A stretch of 64,000 bases of DNA from Acinetobacter corruptisaponis (lineage in GTDB: Bacteria > Pseudomonadota > Gammaproteobacteria > Pseudomonadales > Moraxellaceae), in the NCBI RefSeq assembly GCF_030053775.1, contig NZ_CP125669.1, forward strand, positions 682,001-746,000, in the 5' to 3' direction. Positions within the stretch are counted from its first letter, which is position 1. Every line of letters starts with the position of its first letter. Shown here in pieces: positions 1-7,911 of the stretch. The position numbers and the translations under genes are program-made. Under the pieces are notes generated by a model. It was not told the DNA's origin and did not search any database. It saw only the letters and a program-made list of their open reading frames with translations.

Positions 1-1
1 T

Positions 2-562
2 CGCCGTAGCCCACGTGTTCGCCTAAAAGCGCAAATGCACGGTGGTGGTCATGAACGTGGCATGCGTTCTGGTACTTTAGCGACCCACCAGATTGTAGGC
101 ATGGGTGAAGCGTTTGAAATTGCAGGCAAGACCATGCAGGCAGAACAGGAACGCATTCGCAAATTACGTGACAAACTCTGGAATGGCTTTCAAGACCTTG
201 AACAAGTGTTCTTAAATGGTCATCCAACACAAAACGTTGCAAATTACCTCAATGTCAGCTTTAACTTCGTTGAAGGTGAATCGTTGATGATGGCACTGAA
301 AGACCTCGCTGTTTCAAGTGGTTCTGCATGTACCTCTGCAACCTTAGAACCATCATACGTATTGCGTGCTTTAGGTTTGTCTGATGAGTTGGCGCACAGC
401 TCAATCCGTTTCAGTTTTGGTAAATATACCACTGAAGCAGATATTGACCACGTATTGACCCTTACCAAGGCTGCTGTAGAGAAATTGCGTGAACTTTCTC
501 CGCTTTGGGATATGTACAAAGAAGGTATTGACCTTTCAACAGTTGAATGGGCTGAACACTAA
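2..562 (+). CDS. iscS: Cysteine desulfurase IscS, C-terminal part (5' end outside window)
   Basis: IscS is the pyridoxal-phosphate enzyme that takes sulfur from L-cysteine and passes it as a persulfide to IscU and other acceptors. The reading frame is open from base 2, so the gene enters from the left edge; the first ATG in frame is internal. The translated start matches the conserved segment before [14 protein letters not shown]. The mobile-loop catalytic cysteine is visible in [16 protein letters not shown], followed by the usual LRALG sequence. The C-terminus ends in VEWAEH, as in full-length IscS. It is followed 91 bases later by iscU on the same strand. In related genomes iscR lies upstream; that would be outside this window. 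Confidence 0.96.
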   Translation, partial: RRSPRVRLKAQMHGGGHERGMRSGTLATHQIVGMGEAFEIAGKTMQAEQERIRKLRDKLWNGFQDLEQVFLNGHPTQNVANYLNVSFNFVEGESLMMALKDLAVSSGSACTSATLEPSYVLRALGLSDELAHSSIRFSFGKYTTEADIDHVLTLTKAAVEKLRELSPLWDMYKEGIDLSTVEWAEH

Positions 563-653
563 TTCATTGAGCTTTTAATTGAACTCTTCATTGAAAACAG
601 TGTTTTAACCCTCATATTAATATTAGGCTGACCCCGAGGTTTGGAGAAGCGAC

Positions 654-1040
654 ATGGCTTATAGTGAAAAAGTAATTGATCATTACGAAAACCCTCGTAA
701 TGTTGGTGTTTTAGACAAAAATGCAGAAAACGTAGGTACAGGTATGGTCGGTGCGCCTGCCTGTGGTGACGTGATGCGTTTACAAATTCAAGTCGATGAC
801 AATGGCGTAATTGAAGAAGCTCGCTTCAAAACTTATGGCTGTGGTTCTGCAATCGCATCAAGCTCACTTGTAACCGAATGGTTAAAGGGCAAAACACTTG
901 ATGAAGCTCAGGCAATCAAGAATATCGATATCGCAACTGAACTTGCACTTCCACCAGTCAAGGTACACTGCTCTGTATTGGCGGAAGATGCGATTAAAGC
1001 TGCGATTGAAGACTATCGCGGTAAGAAAGCCAAAGCTTAA
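654..1040 (+). CDS. iscU: Fe-S cluster assembly scaffold IscU
   Basis: IscU is the scaffold on which 2Fe-2S clusters are built before HscA/HscB-assisted transfer. The protein has 128 residues, the usual length. The three cluster-ligand cysteines are at positions 37 (PACGD), 63 (YGCGS) and 106 (VHCSV). Asp39, which makes the cluster labile, is present. The HscA recognition motif LPPVK lies at about 99-103. A GGAG ribosome site precedes the ATG. It is the second gene of the isc operon, between iscS and iscA. Confidence 0.98.
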   Translation: MAYSEKVIDHYENPRNVGVLDKNAENVGTGMVGAPACGDVMRLQIQVDDNGVIEEARFKTYGCGSAIASSSLVTEWLKGKTLDEAQAIKNIDIATELALPPVKVHCSVLAEDAIKAAIEDYRGKKAKA

Positions 1041-1070
1041 ATTGACCATTGATCAAACATTGGAGTTTTC

Positions 1071-1391
1071 ATGATCCATTTAACTGAAAATGCTGCGACT
1101 CACATCAGCAATTACCTGCAAAACCGCGGTAAGGGTGAAGGCATTCGTATTGGTGTGAAAACTTCGGGTTGTTCTGGGTTGGCTTATGTGCTTGAGTTTG
1201 TCGATGATGTCGATACACATGATCAAGTCTTTGAACAACTCGGTGTTAAAGTTTTTGTTGACCCTAAAAGTCTGGTTTATCTCAATGGTTTAGAGATGGA
1301 TTATGTCAAAAATGGTCTAAACGAAGGCTTTGAGTTTAACAACCCAAATCAAAAAGGTGAATGTGGTTGCGGTGAATCATTTACTGTTTAA
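1071..1391 (+). CDS. iscA: A-type iron-sulfur carrier IscA
   Basis: IscA is an A-type carrier that helps mature Fe-S proteins, particularly 4Fe-4S ones. The 106-residue protein has the three conserved cysteines of the family: Cys34 in TSGCSG and Cys98/Cys100 in the C-terminal CGCG motif. It starts 30 bases after the iscU stop, with a GGAG ribosome site. Length and order (iscU, iscA, hscB) match the standard ISC operon, so the assignment is secure. Confidence 0.97.
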   Translation: MIHLTENAATHISNYLQNRGKGEGIRIGVKTSGCSGLAYVLEFVDDVDTHDQVFEQLGVKVFVDPKSLVYLNGLEMDYVKNGLNEGFEFNNPNQKGECGCGESFTV

Positions 1392-1475
1392 CTTCATACA
1401 CCCTCTTTATTTTTCGTCAAAACAGTGTGTTCCGCACTGTTTTAACGTATTTATCAATAGCGGAATTCATCTCCC

Positions 1476-1994
1476 ATGAATCATTTTGAGTTGTTCCAAT
1501 TACCAGAAGCACTCGATATAGATTTAGCAGCTTTAAAAAAACAGTTTTTAAGTTTGCAACAGCAATATCATCCAGACAAAGCCACTGACAAAGATCAGGC
1601 ATTGATCAAGTCAAGTGAAATCAACCAAGCCTATAAAGTGCTCTCACAAGTGGATAGCCGTGCTGCGTATTTACTTGCCTTAAAAAAACAAGACCATCAT
1701 CTTGACCAATCCATTAATGATTTTGAGTTTCTGCAATCCGCACTTGAAATGCGTGAACAGCTTGACGAAGCCACATCAGCAGATCAGCTACGCACATTAA
1801 AAGTTGATGTGCAACAATGGATTGATAGCCTAGTCCGAGAGTTCAAGATTGATTATGCGGATGAAGACTGGGCTGAGGCACGTGATACCGTTCGTAAGCT
1901 GCGTTTTTTCCAACGTGTGATGAATGATATTGATAAAGCTGAAGATCGTATGCTGGACGAAGAAGATAGCTTCGATCTGGACGATGATTTTTAG
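1476..1994 (+). CDS. hscB: Co-chaperone HscB
   Basis: HscB is the J-type co-chaperone that brings IscU to HscA and stimulates its ATPase. The protein has 172 residues, close to the E. coli length of 171. The N-terminal J domain carries the HPD motif at residues 32-34. The C-terminal part is the helical bundle that binds IscU. The tail is very acidic and includes a DEEDSFDLDDDF stretch. The gap from iscA is 84 bases, and hscA follows after 69 bases. Confidence 0.95.
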   Translation: MNHFELFQLPEALDIDLAALKKQFLSLQQQYHPDKATDKDQALIKSSEINQAYKVLSQVDSRAAYLLALKKQDHHLDQSINDFEFLQSALEMREQLDEATSADQLRTLKVDVQQWIDSLVREFKIDYADEDWAEARDTVRKLRFFQRVMNDIDKAEDRMLDEEDSFDLDDDF

Positions 1995-2063
1995 ACCTCC
2001 TTTGCGGAACTTCAATCGTTCCTCAAGGACGTTATTACCGATTATTTAAGGGATACCGCACGC

Positions 2064-3923
2064 ATGGCACTTTTGCAAATTGCTGAACCTGGTCAATCGA
2101 CTGCCCCGCATCAACATCGTATTGCGATTGGCATTGACCTGGGGACAACCCACTCTTTAGTGGCGACAGTGCTATCGGGAAAACCGAAAGTTCTACAGGA
2201 TGACAAAGGTCGGGTTCTGCTCCCCTCTATTGTTCATTATGCAAAGGATACAACCACATTTGGCTATGAAGCCAAACCATTTATGTTGACTGACCCGAAA
2301 AACACCATCGTTTCAGTAAAACGTTTTATGGGTCGCTCACAGGCTGATGTCAAATTCCAGCATCCATACACACTTGTTGGTGCAGAAAATGAAATGCCAG
2401 CATTTGAAACGGTTGCTGGCCGTAAAACACCTGTTGAAATTTCTGCTGAAATACTAAAACAGTTAAAGGACCGTGCAGAAGCAAGCCTGAACAATCCTGT
2501 GAATGGTGCAGTGATTACCGTTCCTGCTTATTTTGATGAAGCACAGCGTCAGGCAACTCGTGATGCAGCCCAGCTTGCGGGTTTAAATGTTTTGCGCTTA
2601 CTGAATGAACCAACGGCTGCCGCGGTTGCCTATGGTTTGGATCAGGACACCAATCTCAGTACAGACCGTAATTATGTGATTTACGATTTAGGTGGCGGTA
2701 CTTTTGACGTCTCCATCCTGCGTTTTTCACAAGGTGTGTTTGAAGTTCTGGCAACAGGTGGACACACAGCATTGGGTGGTGATGATCTTGACCGCTTAAT
2801 TGTAAAATGGGCCAAAAAACAGCTTAATATCGATAGCTTAAGCGATGAAGAATATGCTGTTTTTGTAATTGCGGCACGTCAGGCTAAAGAACATTTAACA
2901 GATCACGAAACTGCTGAATTAAAATTATTGGATGATCGTCTGATTTTAGATCGCCCAACATTTGAATCAATCATTCAGGTTGCACTCGATAAAACCATGA
3001 GTGTCTGCAAGCGTGTATTACGTGATGCCAAGCTTCAACTGGATGAGATTGAGCATGTGGTCTTGGTGGGTGGTTCTACTCGCTCATACGCAGTACAGAA
3101 AGCGGTACGTGAATTATTTGAACGTGAGCCGCTCTGTACCATTAACCCAGATGAAGTGGTTGCCATTGGTGCATCGATTACCGCCAATCAACTCATTGGG
3201 AATAGCCAAGATGGTTCATTACTGCTTGATGTCACTCCACTCTCCCTCGGCTTGGAGACGATGGGTGGTTTGGTTGAACGTCTGATTTCACGTAACACAG
3301 CGATTCCTGTCGCGCGCCGTCAAGAATTTACCACCTATCAAGATGGACAAACCGCCATGTTGATTCATGTGGTACAGGGTGAACGTGATCTGGTTGAGCA
3401 TTGCCGTTCATTGGGCCGTTTTGTGTTACACGGCATTCCGCCAATGACCGCGGGTCAGGCACGCATTGAAGTGACATTCCAGGTCGATGCAGATGGTTTA
3501 CTCACTGTATCGGCAAAAGAAACCACTTCTGGTGTTCAAGCCCAGATTGATATCAAACCATCCTATGGCTTATCCGCAGCGGATACAGAACGTTTACTGG
3601 TAGAGGGTTTCCAACATGCAGAGGAAGATAAGAATCTTCGCCACCTACAGGAAACCAAAGTTGAGGCACAACGTGAGCTGGAAGCTTTAGAACAGGCGTT
3701 AAAAGCGGATACCGATCTACTCACCCAACAGCAGGCTTGTGATCTCATTCTTGCAGCAGAAGCCCTAAAGGCACGTCTCAAGACCAATGATCTTGCAGCA
3801 ATTGAACAGGCTGTTCAACAGCTTAAAATTCACAGTGATGCCTTTGCCGCACTTCGTATGAACCGACATATTGACCATGCCTTAAAAGGTACAAAACTTG
3901 AAGATTGGTCAAACTCAAATTAA
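2064..3923 (+). CDS. hscA: Specialised Hsp70 chaperone HscA
   Basis: HscA is the Hsp70 dedicated to Fe-S biogenesis; it binds the LPPVK motif of IscU and promotes cluster transfer using ATP. The 619 residues fit the family (616 in E. coli). The nucleotide-binding domain shows [10 protein letters not shown] near residue 23, [11 protein letters not shown] near 180, [12 protein letters not shown] and VLVGGSTR. The substrate-binding domain begins at about [11 protein letters not shown], and the helical lid makes up the C-terminal 120 residues. It sits between hscB and fdx on the same strand, as expected. Confidence 0.97.
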   Translation: MALLQIAEPGQSTAPHQHRIAIGIDLGTTHSLVATVLSGKPKVLQDDKGRVLLPSIVHYAKDTTTFGYEAKPFMLTDPKNTIVSVKRFMGRSQADVKFQHPYTLVGAENEMPAFETVAGRKTPVEISAEILKQLKDRAEASLNNPVNGAVITVPAYFDEAQRQATRDAAQLAGLNVLRLLNEPTAAAVAYGLDQDTNLSTDRNYVIYDLGGGTFDVSILRFSQGVFEVLATGGHTALGGDDLDRLIVKWAKKQLNIDSLSDEEYAVFVIAARQAKEHLTDHETAELKLLDDRLILDRPTFESIIQVALDKTMSVCKRVLRDAKLQLDEIEHVVLVGGSTRSYAVQKAVRELFEREPLCTINPDEVVAIGASITANQLIGNSQDGSLLLDVTPLSLGLETMGGLVERLISRNTAIPVARRQEFTTYQDGQTAMLIHVVQGERDLVEHCRSLGRFVLHGIPPMTAGQARIEVTFQVDADGLLTVSAKETTSGVQAQIDIKPSYGLSAADTERLLVEGFQHAEEDKNLRHLQETKVEAQRELEALEQALKADTDLLTQQQACDLILAAEALKARLKTNDLAAIEQAVQQLKIHSDAFAALRMNRHIDHALKGTKLEDWSNSN

Positions 3924-3940
3924 AGGTATAGGTGATCAAT

Positions 3941-4279
3941 ATGCCACGTATTAAAGTTCTTCCGCATCCTCAAATTTGCCCTGAAGGTGCTGAATTTGAA
4001 GTTGAACAGAATGCCAATTTATGCCAAAGCCTACTCAAGCAAGGCATTAAGATTGAGCATGCCTGTGATATGTCATGTGCCTGTACCACATGCCATGTGA
4101 TTGTTCGTAAAGGTTTTGACAGCCTTGAGGAAATGAATGACGTTGAAGCAGACTTGCTTGACCGCGCATGGGGTCTGGAACCTGATTCCCGCCTGTCTTG
4201 TCAGGTTGAGATTGTTGATGAAGATTTAGAGATCGAAATCCCTAAATACACCATCAACCATGCTTCAGAAAATCATTAA
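3941..4279 (+). CDS. fdx: ISC-type 2Fe-2S ferredoxin
   Basis: This adrenodoxin-type ferredoxin supplies electrons for cluster assembly on IscU. I chose the ATG at 3941 (112 residues) over an in-frame GTG at 3932, because AGGT lies at a suitable distance upstream and the protein then starts MPRIKVLPH like known Fdx. The four ligands are Cys42, Cys48, Cys51 and Cys87 in the arrangement C-x5-C-x2-C and SRLSCQ. It is the last gene of the operon: a strong terminator follows and no iscX is found after it. Confidence 0.96.
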   Translation: MPRIKVLPHPQICPEGAEFEVEQNANLCQSLLKQGIKIEHACDMSCACTTCHVIVRKGFDSLEEMNDVEADLLDRAWGLEPDSRLSCQVEIVDEDLEIEIPKYTINHASENH

Positions 4280-4303
4280 ACCTAAATAGTTTCCCGAAAT
4301 ATG

Positions 4304-4330
4304 AAAAGCTAGAGTTGATCTCTAGCTTTT
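4304..4330. terminator. Bidirectional terminator between fdx and the flavoprotein gene
   Basis: Arms AAAAGCTAGAG (4304-4314) and CTCTAGCTTTT (4320-4330) are perfectly complementary around a 5-base loop. T runs leave the stem on both strands, so it can serve both convergent genes. Confidence 0.9.
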
Positions 4331-4334
4331 TTAT

Positions 4335-5216
4335 TTAACCGAAAATTAGGGATCGGTGCGCAGCTGCGCCCGCCATGGTGCCATCACCAACCGCCAAAGG
4401 CACTGAACTGCCTAAACGTGCAACATCACCACAGGCAAAAATACCTGCCACTGATGTTTCTTTCATGCTATTGGTTTTAATCGCCTCACCTATTGCATTC
4501 TGCTCAATTTCACAGCCGAGCTTGAATATCCAGTCTTGAGCAATCGTGCATTTTGTTGTTGCAAATATACCGTCCAATTGAATAACTGAGCCATCTGCCA
4601 ACACAACATCACTCTGCCCTGTAATTTCTTGAATTGCTCTGTTTTCAATATGAACCCCTCTTGCCTTGAGTTGAACAAGCAACTCATCTGGTACGGGATA
4701 ATCATTGATAAAGATGGTCGTCTTACCCCAATCTGGAAGCATCATTGCCATATGGGCTGAATGTTCTGAACTTGCGATAATCCCGATTTTACCCTGATTA
4801 AGTTCATAACCATGACAGTAAGGACAATGGAAAATGGTTTTTCCCCAGCGTTCAGCCAAACCCGAAATCTCAGGCAGTTGATCAGTAATTCCAGCCGCAA
4901 TGATCAATCGCCTTGCCGTGACTGAACGAGTGGCATCAATACACACAGCAAAACCATCATTGACCTTTTCTATACGTTTTACACTTCCATCTTCCCACTG
5001 AACTGTTTTATAAGCCAATACCTGCTCTTTTGCGATTTGAGCAATTTCACTGGCTTTTGTACCATCCCGTGTTAAGAAACCATGTGAATATTCAGCAAAA
5101 CGATTTCGTCTTTGTCCTGCATCAATAATAACCACATTTCTACGAGCCCTTGCCAATGGCATTGCCGCAGCCAGCCCTGCATAACTACCACCAATAATTG
5201 CAACATCGTGCTGCAT
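4335..5216 (-). CDS. Thioredoxin-reductase-like FAD/NAD(P) oxidoreductase
   Basis: This is a two-dinucleotide-binding-domain flavoprotein of the thioredoxin reductase-like group. The start at 5216 (293 residues) is preferred over a GTG three codons upstream because AGGTG lies about 7 bases before it. The FAD-binding motif is IIGGSYAG at about 7-14. A redox-active CPYC pair is at about 131-134, and the second FAD motif is GIFACGDVAR near the C-terminus. Thioredoxin reductase itself usually has CATC, so the physiological partner is unclear. The gene is divergent from an Rrf2 regulator, with two palindromes between them, which suggests redox- or stress-controlled expression. The substrate is unknown. 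Confidence 0.85.
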   Translation of the reverse strand: MQHDVAIIGGSYAGLAAAMPLARARRNVVIIDAGQRRNRFAEYSHGFLTRDGTKASEIAQIAKEQVLAYKTVQWEDGSVKRIEKVNDGFAVCIDATRSVTARRLIIAAGITDQLPEISGLAERWGKTIFHCPYCHGYELNQGKIGIIASSEHSAHMAMMLPDWGKTTIFINDYPVPDELLVQLKARGVHIENRAIQEITGQSDVVLADGSVIQLDGIFATTKCTIAQDWIFKLGCEIEQNAIGEAIKTNSMKETSVAGIFACGDVARLGSSVPLAVGDGTMAGAAAHRSLIFG

Positions 5217-5229
5217 GAGAATCACCTAT

Positions 5230-5250
5230 ATGTAACTTTTAAAGTTACAT
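5230..5250. promoter_or_regulatory. Perfect palindrome, likely Rrf2 operator 1
   Basis: ATGTAACTTT (5230-5239) and AAAGTTACAT (5241-5250) are exact inverted repeats around a single central base. The site lies 14 bases before the start of the flavoprotein gene, in the divergent intergenic region. A roughly 20-base palindrome is the typical footprint of a dimeric Rrf2 regulator. Assignment to the neighbouring Rrf2 gene is inference. Confidence 0.7.
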
Positions 5251-5269
5251 TAATACTTTTCATTTTAAT

Positions 5270-5290
5270 TTGCAACTTTTGATGTTACAT
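5270..5290. promoter_or_regulatory. Imperfect second copy of the palindrome, likely operator 2
   Basis: TTGCAACTTTTGATGTTACAT repeats the pattern of the site at 5230-5250, with changes in the left arm (GCAAC for GTAAC) and near the centre (GATGTTACAT for AAAGTTACAT). It lies 40 bases further on, about 37 bases before the Rrf2 gene. Two phased copies in one divergent region suggest that one protein controls both genes. Confidence 0.6.
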
Positions 5291-5326
5291 TAAGGGTTAC
5301 TTTTTACCATTTCACTTATTGATTTC

Positions 5327-5761
5327 ATGCGCACCGACAGTAAACTTTCCCGAATGCTTCATGTGCTGTTACACATGGCCAGACAGAAAAAAACCTTTAC
5401 CTCCGATGAAATTGCACAGATGCTTTCAACTAATCCAGTGGTGGTTAGACGTACCATGTCAGGTTTAAAAAAGGCAGGTTTTGTACACTCAGAAAAAGGT
5501 GCAGGTGGAGGTTGGCAATTGACAGCTGATCTGGAGAAAATTACCTTATGGGACATTTATCAGGCTGTGGGTGAACCTACGATTTTCGCCATTGGAAATG
5601 AAAGAGAGAATCCAGAATGTCTGGTTGAACAAGTGGTTAATGCGGCACTGGATCATGCAATTCAGGATGCTCAGAACATCCTGATTCGACAATTGAAAGC
5701 AACAACCCTCGCGTCTCTGGCTGTACAATTTGATCATTTATGTGAAATGCATTCACACTAG
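5327..5761 (+). CDS. Rrf2-family transcriptional regulator
   Basis: The 144-residue protein has the Rrf2 winged-helix: a SKLSRMLHVLLHMA first helix, a recognition region around NPVVVRRTMSGLKKAGFV, and a wing GAGGGWQL. It lacks the three clustered cysteines that hold an Fe-S cluster in IscR and NsrR. Only two cysteines are seen, in PECLVEQ and near the C-terminus. A thiol-based or ligand-based signal is therefore more likely than an Fe-S sensor. It is divergent from a CPYC flavoprotein gene and probably represses it and itself through the two palindromes between them. Confidence 0.85.
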   Translation: MRTDSKLSRMLHVLLHMARQKKTFTSDEIAQMLSTNPVVVRRTMSGLKKAGFVHSEKGAGGGWQLTADLEKITLWDIYQAVGEPTIFAIGNERENPECLVEQVVNAALDHAIQDAQNILIRQLKATTLASLAVQFDHLCEMHSH

Positions 5762-5791
5762 ATTAATGAGCAGTAGTTTTCTTGGAATTTA

Positions 5792-7228
5792 TTATCTTAC
5801 TTCATCATCCAGAGTCAGTTTTGGAATTCCCTGTGCATTGGTAATCTTCTGCTGCTTTTTAATTCGGTCTATCATTTTTTCAAGAATTTCAACCAATTCA
5901 GGATATTCATAATTTTGTACTTCTTCTAAATTAAGCACTAAATGAAAACCCTTATATTCAAAATCAAACCATTTTTGTGTGTCTGATTTCTTACCAGTGA
6001 ATTTTTCCATCACTTGCCAGGTTTTTACTGGCCCCTGAATCCCTTTTAAATAAATAGGAACTTTAGGTACGCATAGAAACTCATTTTTAATCAACTGATG
6101 TGTGTCATCCGCAATCAGGATTTCATCCACTTCCGCAGCGGACTGTAAACGTGCCGCCAAGTTTACATCACGTCCCACAATGGTATAGGCCATACGGTGT
6201 GAAGCCCCATAGTTCCCAACGTGGCAGTAACCTGTACTAATCCCCATGCGGATATGCAAGGCTGGATAGCCCATTTTCTTCCAGCGTTCACGCAACAGTT
6301 TCATTTGCTGGCGCATGGAAATTGCCATTTCCAGACAGGATTTCGCATCCTGCTCCACACCCTGTGAGTTTGGATCACCAAAGAAAATGAGGATCGCATC
6401 TCCCATAAACTTATCCACGGTTGCCTCATATTGCTTGGCAATTTCAGTCATATGGCTGAGATAATCATTGAGCAGGAAAGCCAAATCATCTGGAATAAGT
6501 GTTTCTGAGAGTTCAGTGAAACCTTGAATGTCTGAGAAGAAAACCGTTAATTTTTTACGTTTATATTCAATTTTTGCCTCAGCCTCACCCCGCATAATCG
6601 ATTGCCACAACTGAAGTGGCGCATAACGACTGAGCTGGTTGGCAAATGCAATATAGCGTGTCATTTGATTATGGTAATGCTGGCGTTGCTGTCCCAGAAT
6701 ATTGAGACGACGATGCTGATAGTAGTTACCAATCACAATGAACATCATCAGGCCAAGCAAGCTCACAACGGTCAGTTCAGGATTGGTTGGCTCAAAGTAT
6801 TCTTCCGCATCAAAGATAAAAAAAGTACAGAAATAAAAGACCAGCACACCAATCAGCCCAATCAGGCAACCAATTGGCAGGGAAATCTTGTTATTCAGAC
6901 CAACATACAATAAGGCAAATAAAATGGTAAACGTAGGGACAAGACTTAAATGTAGACCCGCAAGAACAATGGCAACAATAATGGCTTCACAGGCAAAGAG
7001 AACATTCTTTTCAGTGACTTTATCATATTTATATTGCAGCCACTTTTCCAGTTTAGGACAGAACAGGAAATAGACCAATAACAAAGGGAGGATATAGAGT
7101 TGATAGCTAGCACTGGTAGAGGTAAAAGTATAGATGACCAAAATCAGCGACAAGATCGAATATCCCATCAATCGATGAAAGTAAGCGAACTGTCTAGGCT
7201 CTTTATCAATTAACCTATCTAGTGGCAC
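5792..7228 (-). CDS. Membrane-bound class III adenylate cyclase
   Basis: The product makes cyclic AMP. The N-terminal ~170 residues hold about six hydrophobic segments (for example 22-36, 43-57, 78-92, 98-110, 118-138, 152-168), resembling a MASE-type membrane sensor. The class III cyclase domain follows from about 225. Metal-binding aspartates are D233 (FSDIQGF) and D277 (MGDA). The purine-selecting pair is K273 and T349, which points to ATP, not GTP. Transition-state residues N356 and R360 are in VNLAARL. All catalytic residues are present. The start is a GTG with a strong AAGGAGG ribosome site. It is convergent with the Rrf2 gene. Acinetobacter has no E. coli-type class I CyaA that I know of, so this may be a main cAMP source. 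Confidence 0.88.
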   Translation of the reverse strand: MPLDRLIDKEPRQFAYFHRLMGYSILSLILVIYTFTSTSASYQLYILPLLLVYFLFCPKLEKWLQYKYDKVTEKNVLFACEAIIVAIVLAGLHLSLVPTFTILFALLYVGLNNKISLPIGCLIGLIGVLVFYFCTFFIFDAEEYFEPTNPELTVVSLLGLMMFIVIGNYYQHRRLNILGQQRQHYHNQMTRYIAFANQLSRYAPLQLWQSIMRGEAEAKIEYKRKKLTVFFSDIQGFTELSETLIPDDLAFLLNDYLSHMTEIAKQYEATVDKFMGDAILIFFGDPNSQGVEQDAKSCLEMAISMRQQMKLLRERWKKMGYPALHIRMGISTGYCHVGNYGASHRMAYTIVGRDVNLAARLQSAAEVDEILIADDTHQLIKNEFLCVPKVPIYLKGIQGPVKTWQVMEKFTGKKSDTQKWFDFEYKGFHLVLNLEEVQNYEYPELVEILEKMIDRIKKQQKITNAQGIPKLTLDDEVR

Positions 7229-7283
7229 TCCGTCCTCCTTTTCTTATTATAGAATACGGCTTTTATTCTATTTTCTTTCTGGC

Positions 7284-7718
7284 TCAGTCCATGCGCCAGT
7301 CAAATGGCATATCACCCTGACCGCGTAATGCAAGCATTAGGGTCTGGCGCATATGTGCCAATACATCATTGCTATAAGGCACAGCTGGTGTACCCCAAAC
7401 AGGTTTAGGCCATGCCACATCATTCTGATAGCGCACGACATGGTGAAAATGCAGTTGTGGAACCACATTCCCCAGAGCGGCAACATTCATCTTATCCGCA
7501 CGGAATACACGGGCGAGCTGGCTGGATAACCAGCTTGACTCACGTAGAAACTGTTCCTGATCTGCCTGGCTGAGTTCATATAGTTCTGTAATACCTGGTA
7601 CACGTGGTACAAGGATCAACCAGGGAAATTGCATATCATTCATTAAACGACATGTTGAAAGCGGGAAGTCGCCTACAAAAAATGTATCTTGAGCAAGTTG
7701 TGGATGCAAACTAAACAT
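7284..7718 (-). CDS. HIT-domain nucleotide hydrolase-like protein
   Basis: A 144-residue histidine-triad protein, likely a nucleotidyl hydrolase or transferase of the diadenosine-polyphosphate type. The motif reads LHFHHVVRY. The first and second (nucleophilic) histidines of H-x-H-x-H are present, but the third position is Val with an extra His before it. I recall the same pattern in a bacterial subgroup, so this need not mean loss of activity. PWLILVPRVPGI near residue 34 is the usual N-terminal strand. It lies 55 bases upstream of the adenylate cyclase on the same strand and may be cotranscribed with it. The substrate is unknown. Confidence 0.8.
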   Translation of the reverse strand: MFSLHPQLAQDTFFVGDFPLSTCRLMNDMQFPWLILVPRVPGITELYELSQADQEQFLRESSWLSSQLARVFRADKMNVAALGNVVPQLHFHHVVRYQNDVAWPKPVWGTPAVPYSNDVLAHMRQTLMLALRGQGDMPFDWRMD

Positions 7719-7757
7719 ATCTTTATAAATGATGCAGAATAATGATGATCAATACTA

Positions 7758-7777
7758 TCACATCAGTTTTGATGTGA
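7758..7777. repeat. Inverted repeat between mfd and the HIT gene
   Basis: TCACATCA (7758-7765) and TGATGTGA (7770-7777) form a perfect 8-base stem with a 4-base loop, 40 bases upstream of the HIT start and beyond the mfd stop. Neither strand has a clear T run, so it could be a weak mfd terminator or an operator. Confidence 0.45.
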
Positions 7778-7911
7778 ATATTATTAGTAACCTGTTTGAT
7801 TACAAATAACAATGATTTTCCTCATTTATTGGCACAACATCCGATCAAAAAATGGTTATTTTTCACCGACAAACCTATATTCGCTTAATTAAACATCAAT
7901 CTATTTTTCAA

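Noticed and set aside
563..653. Separate promoter or attenuator between iscS and iscU
   Set aside because: The 91-base gap has no convincing hairpin with a T run or clear promoter; the genes are most simply one operon.
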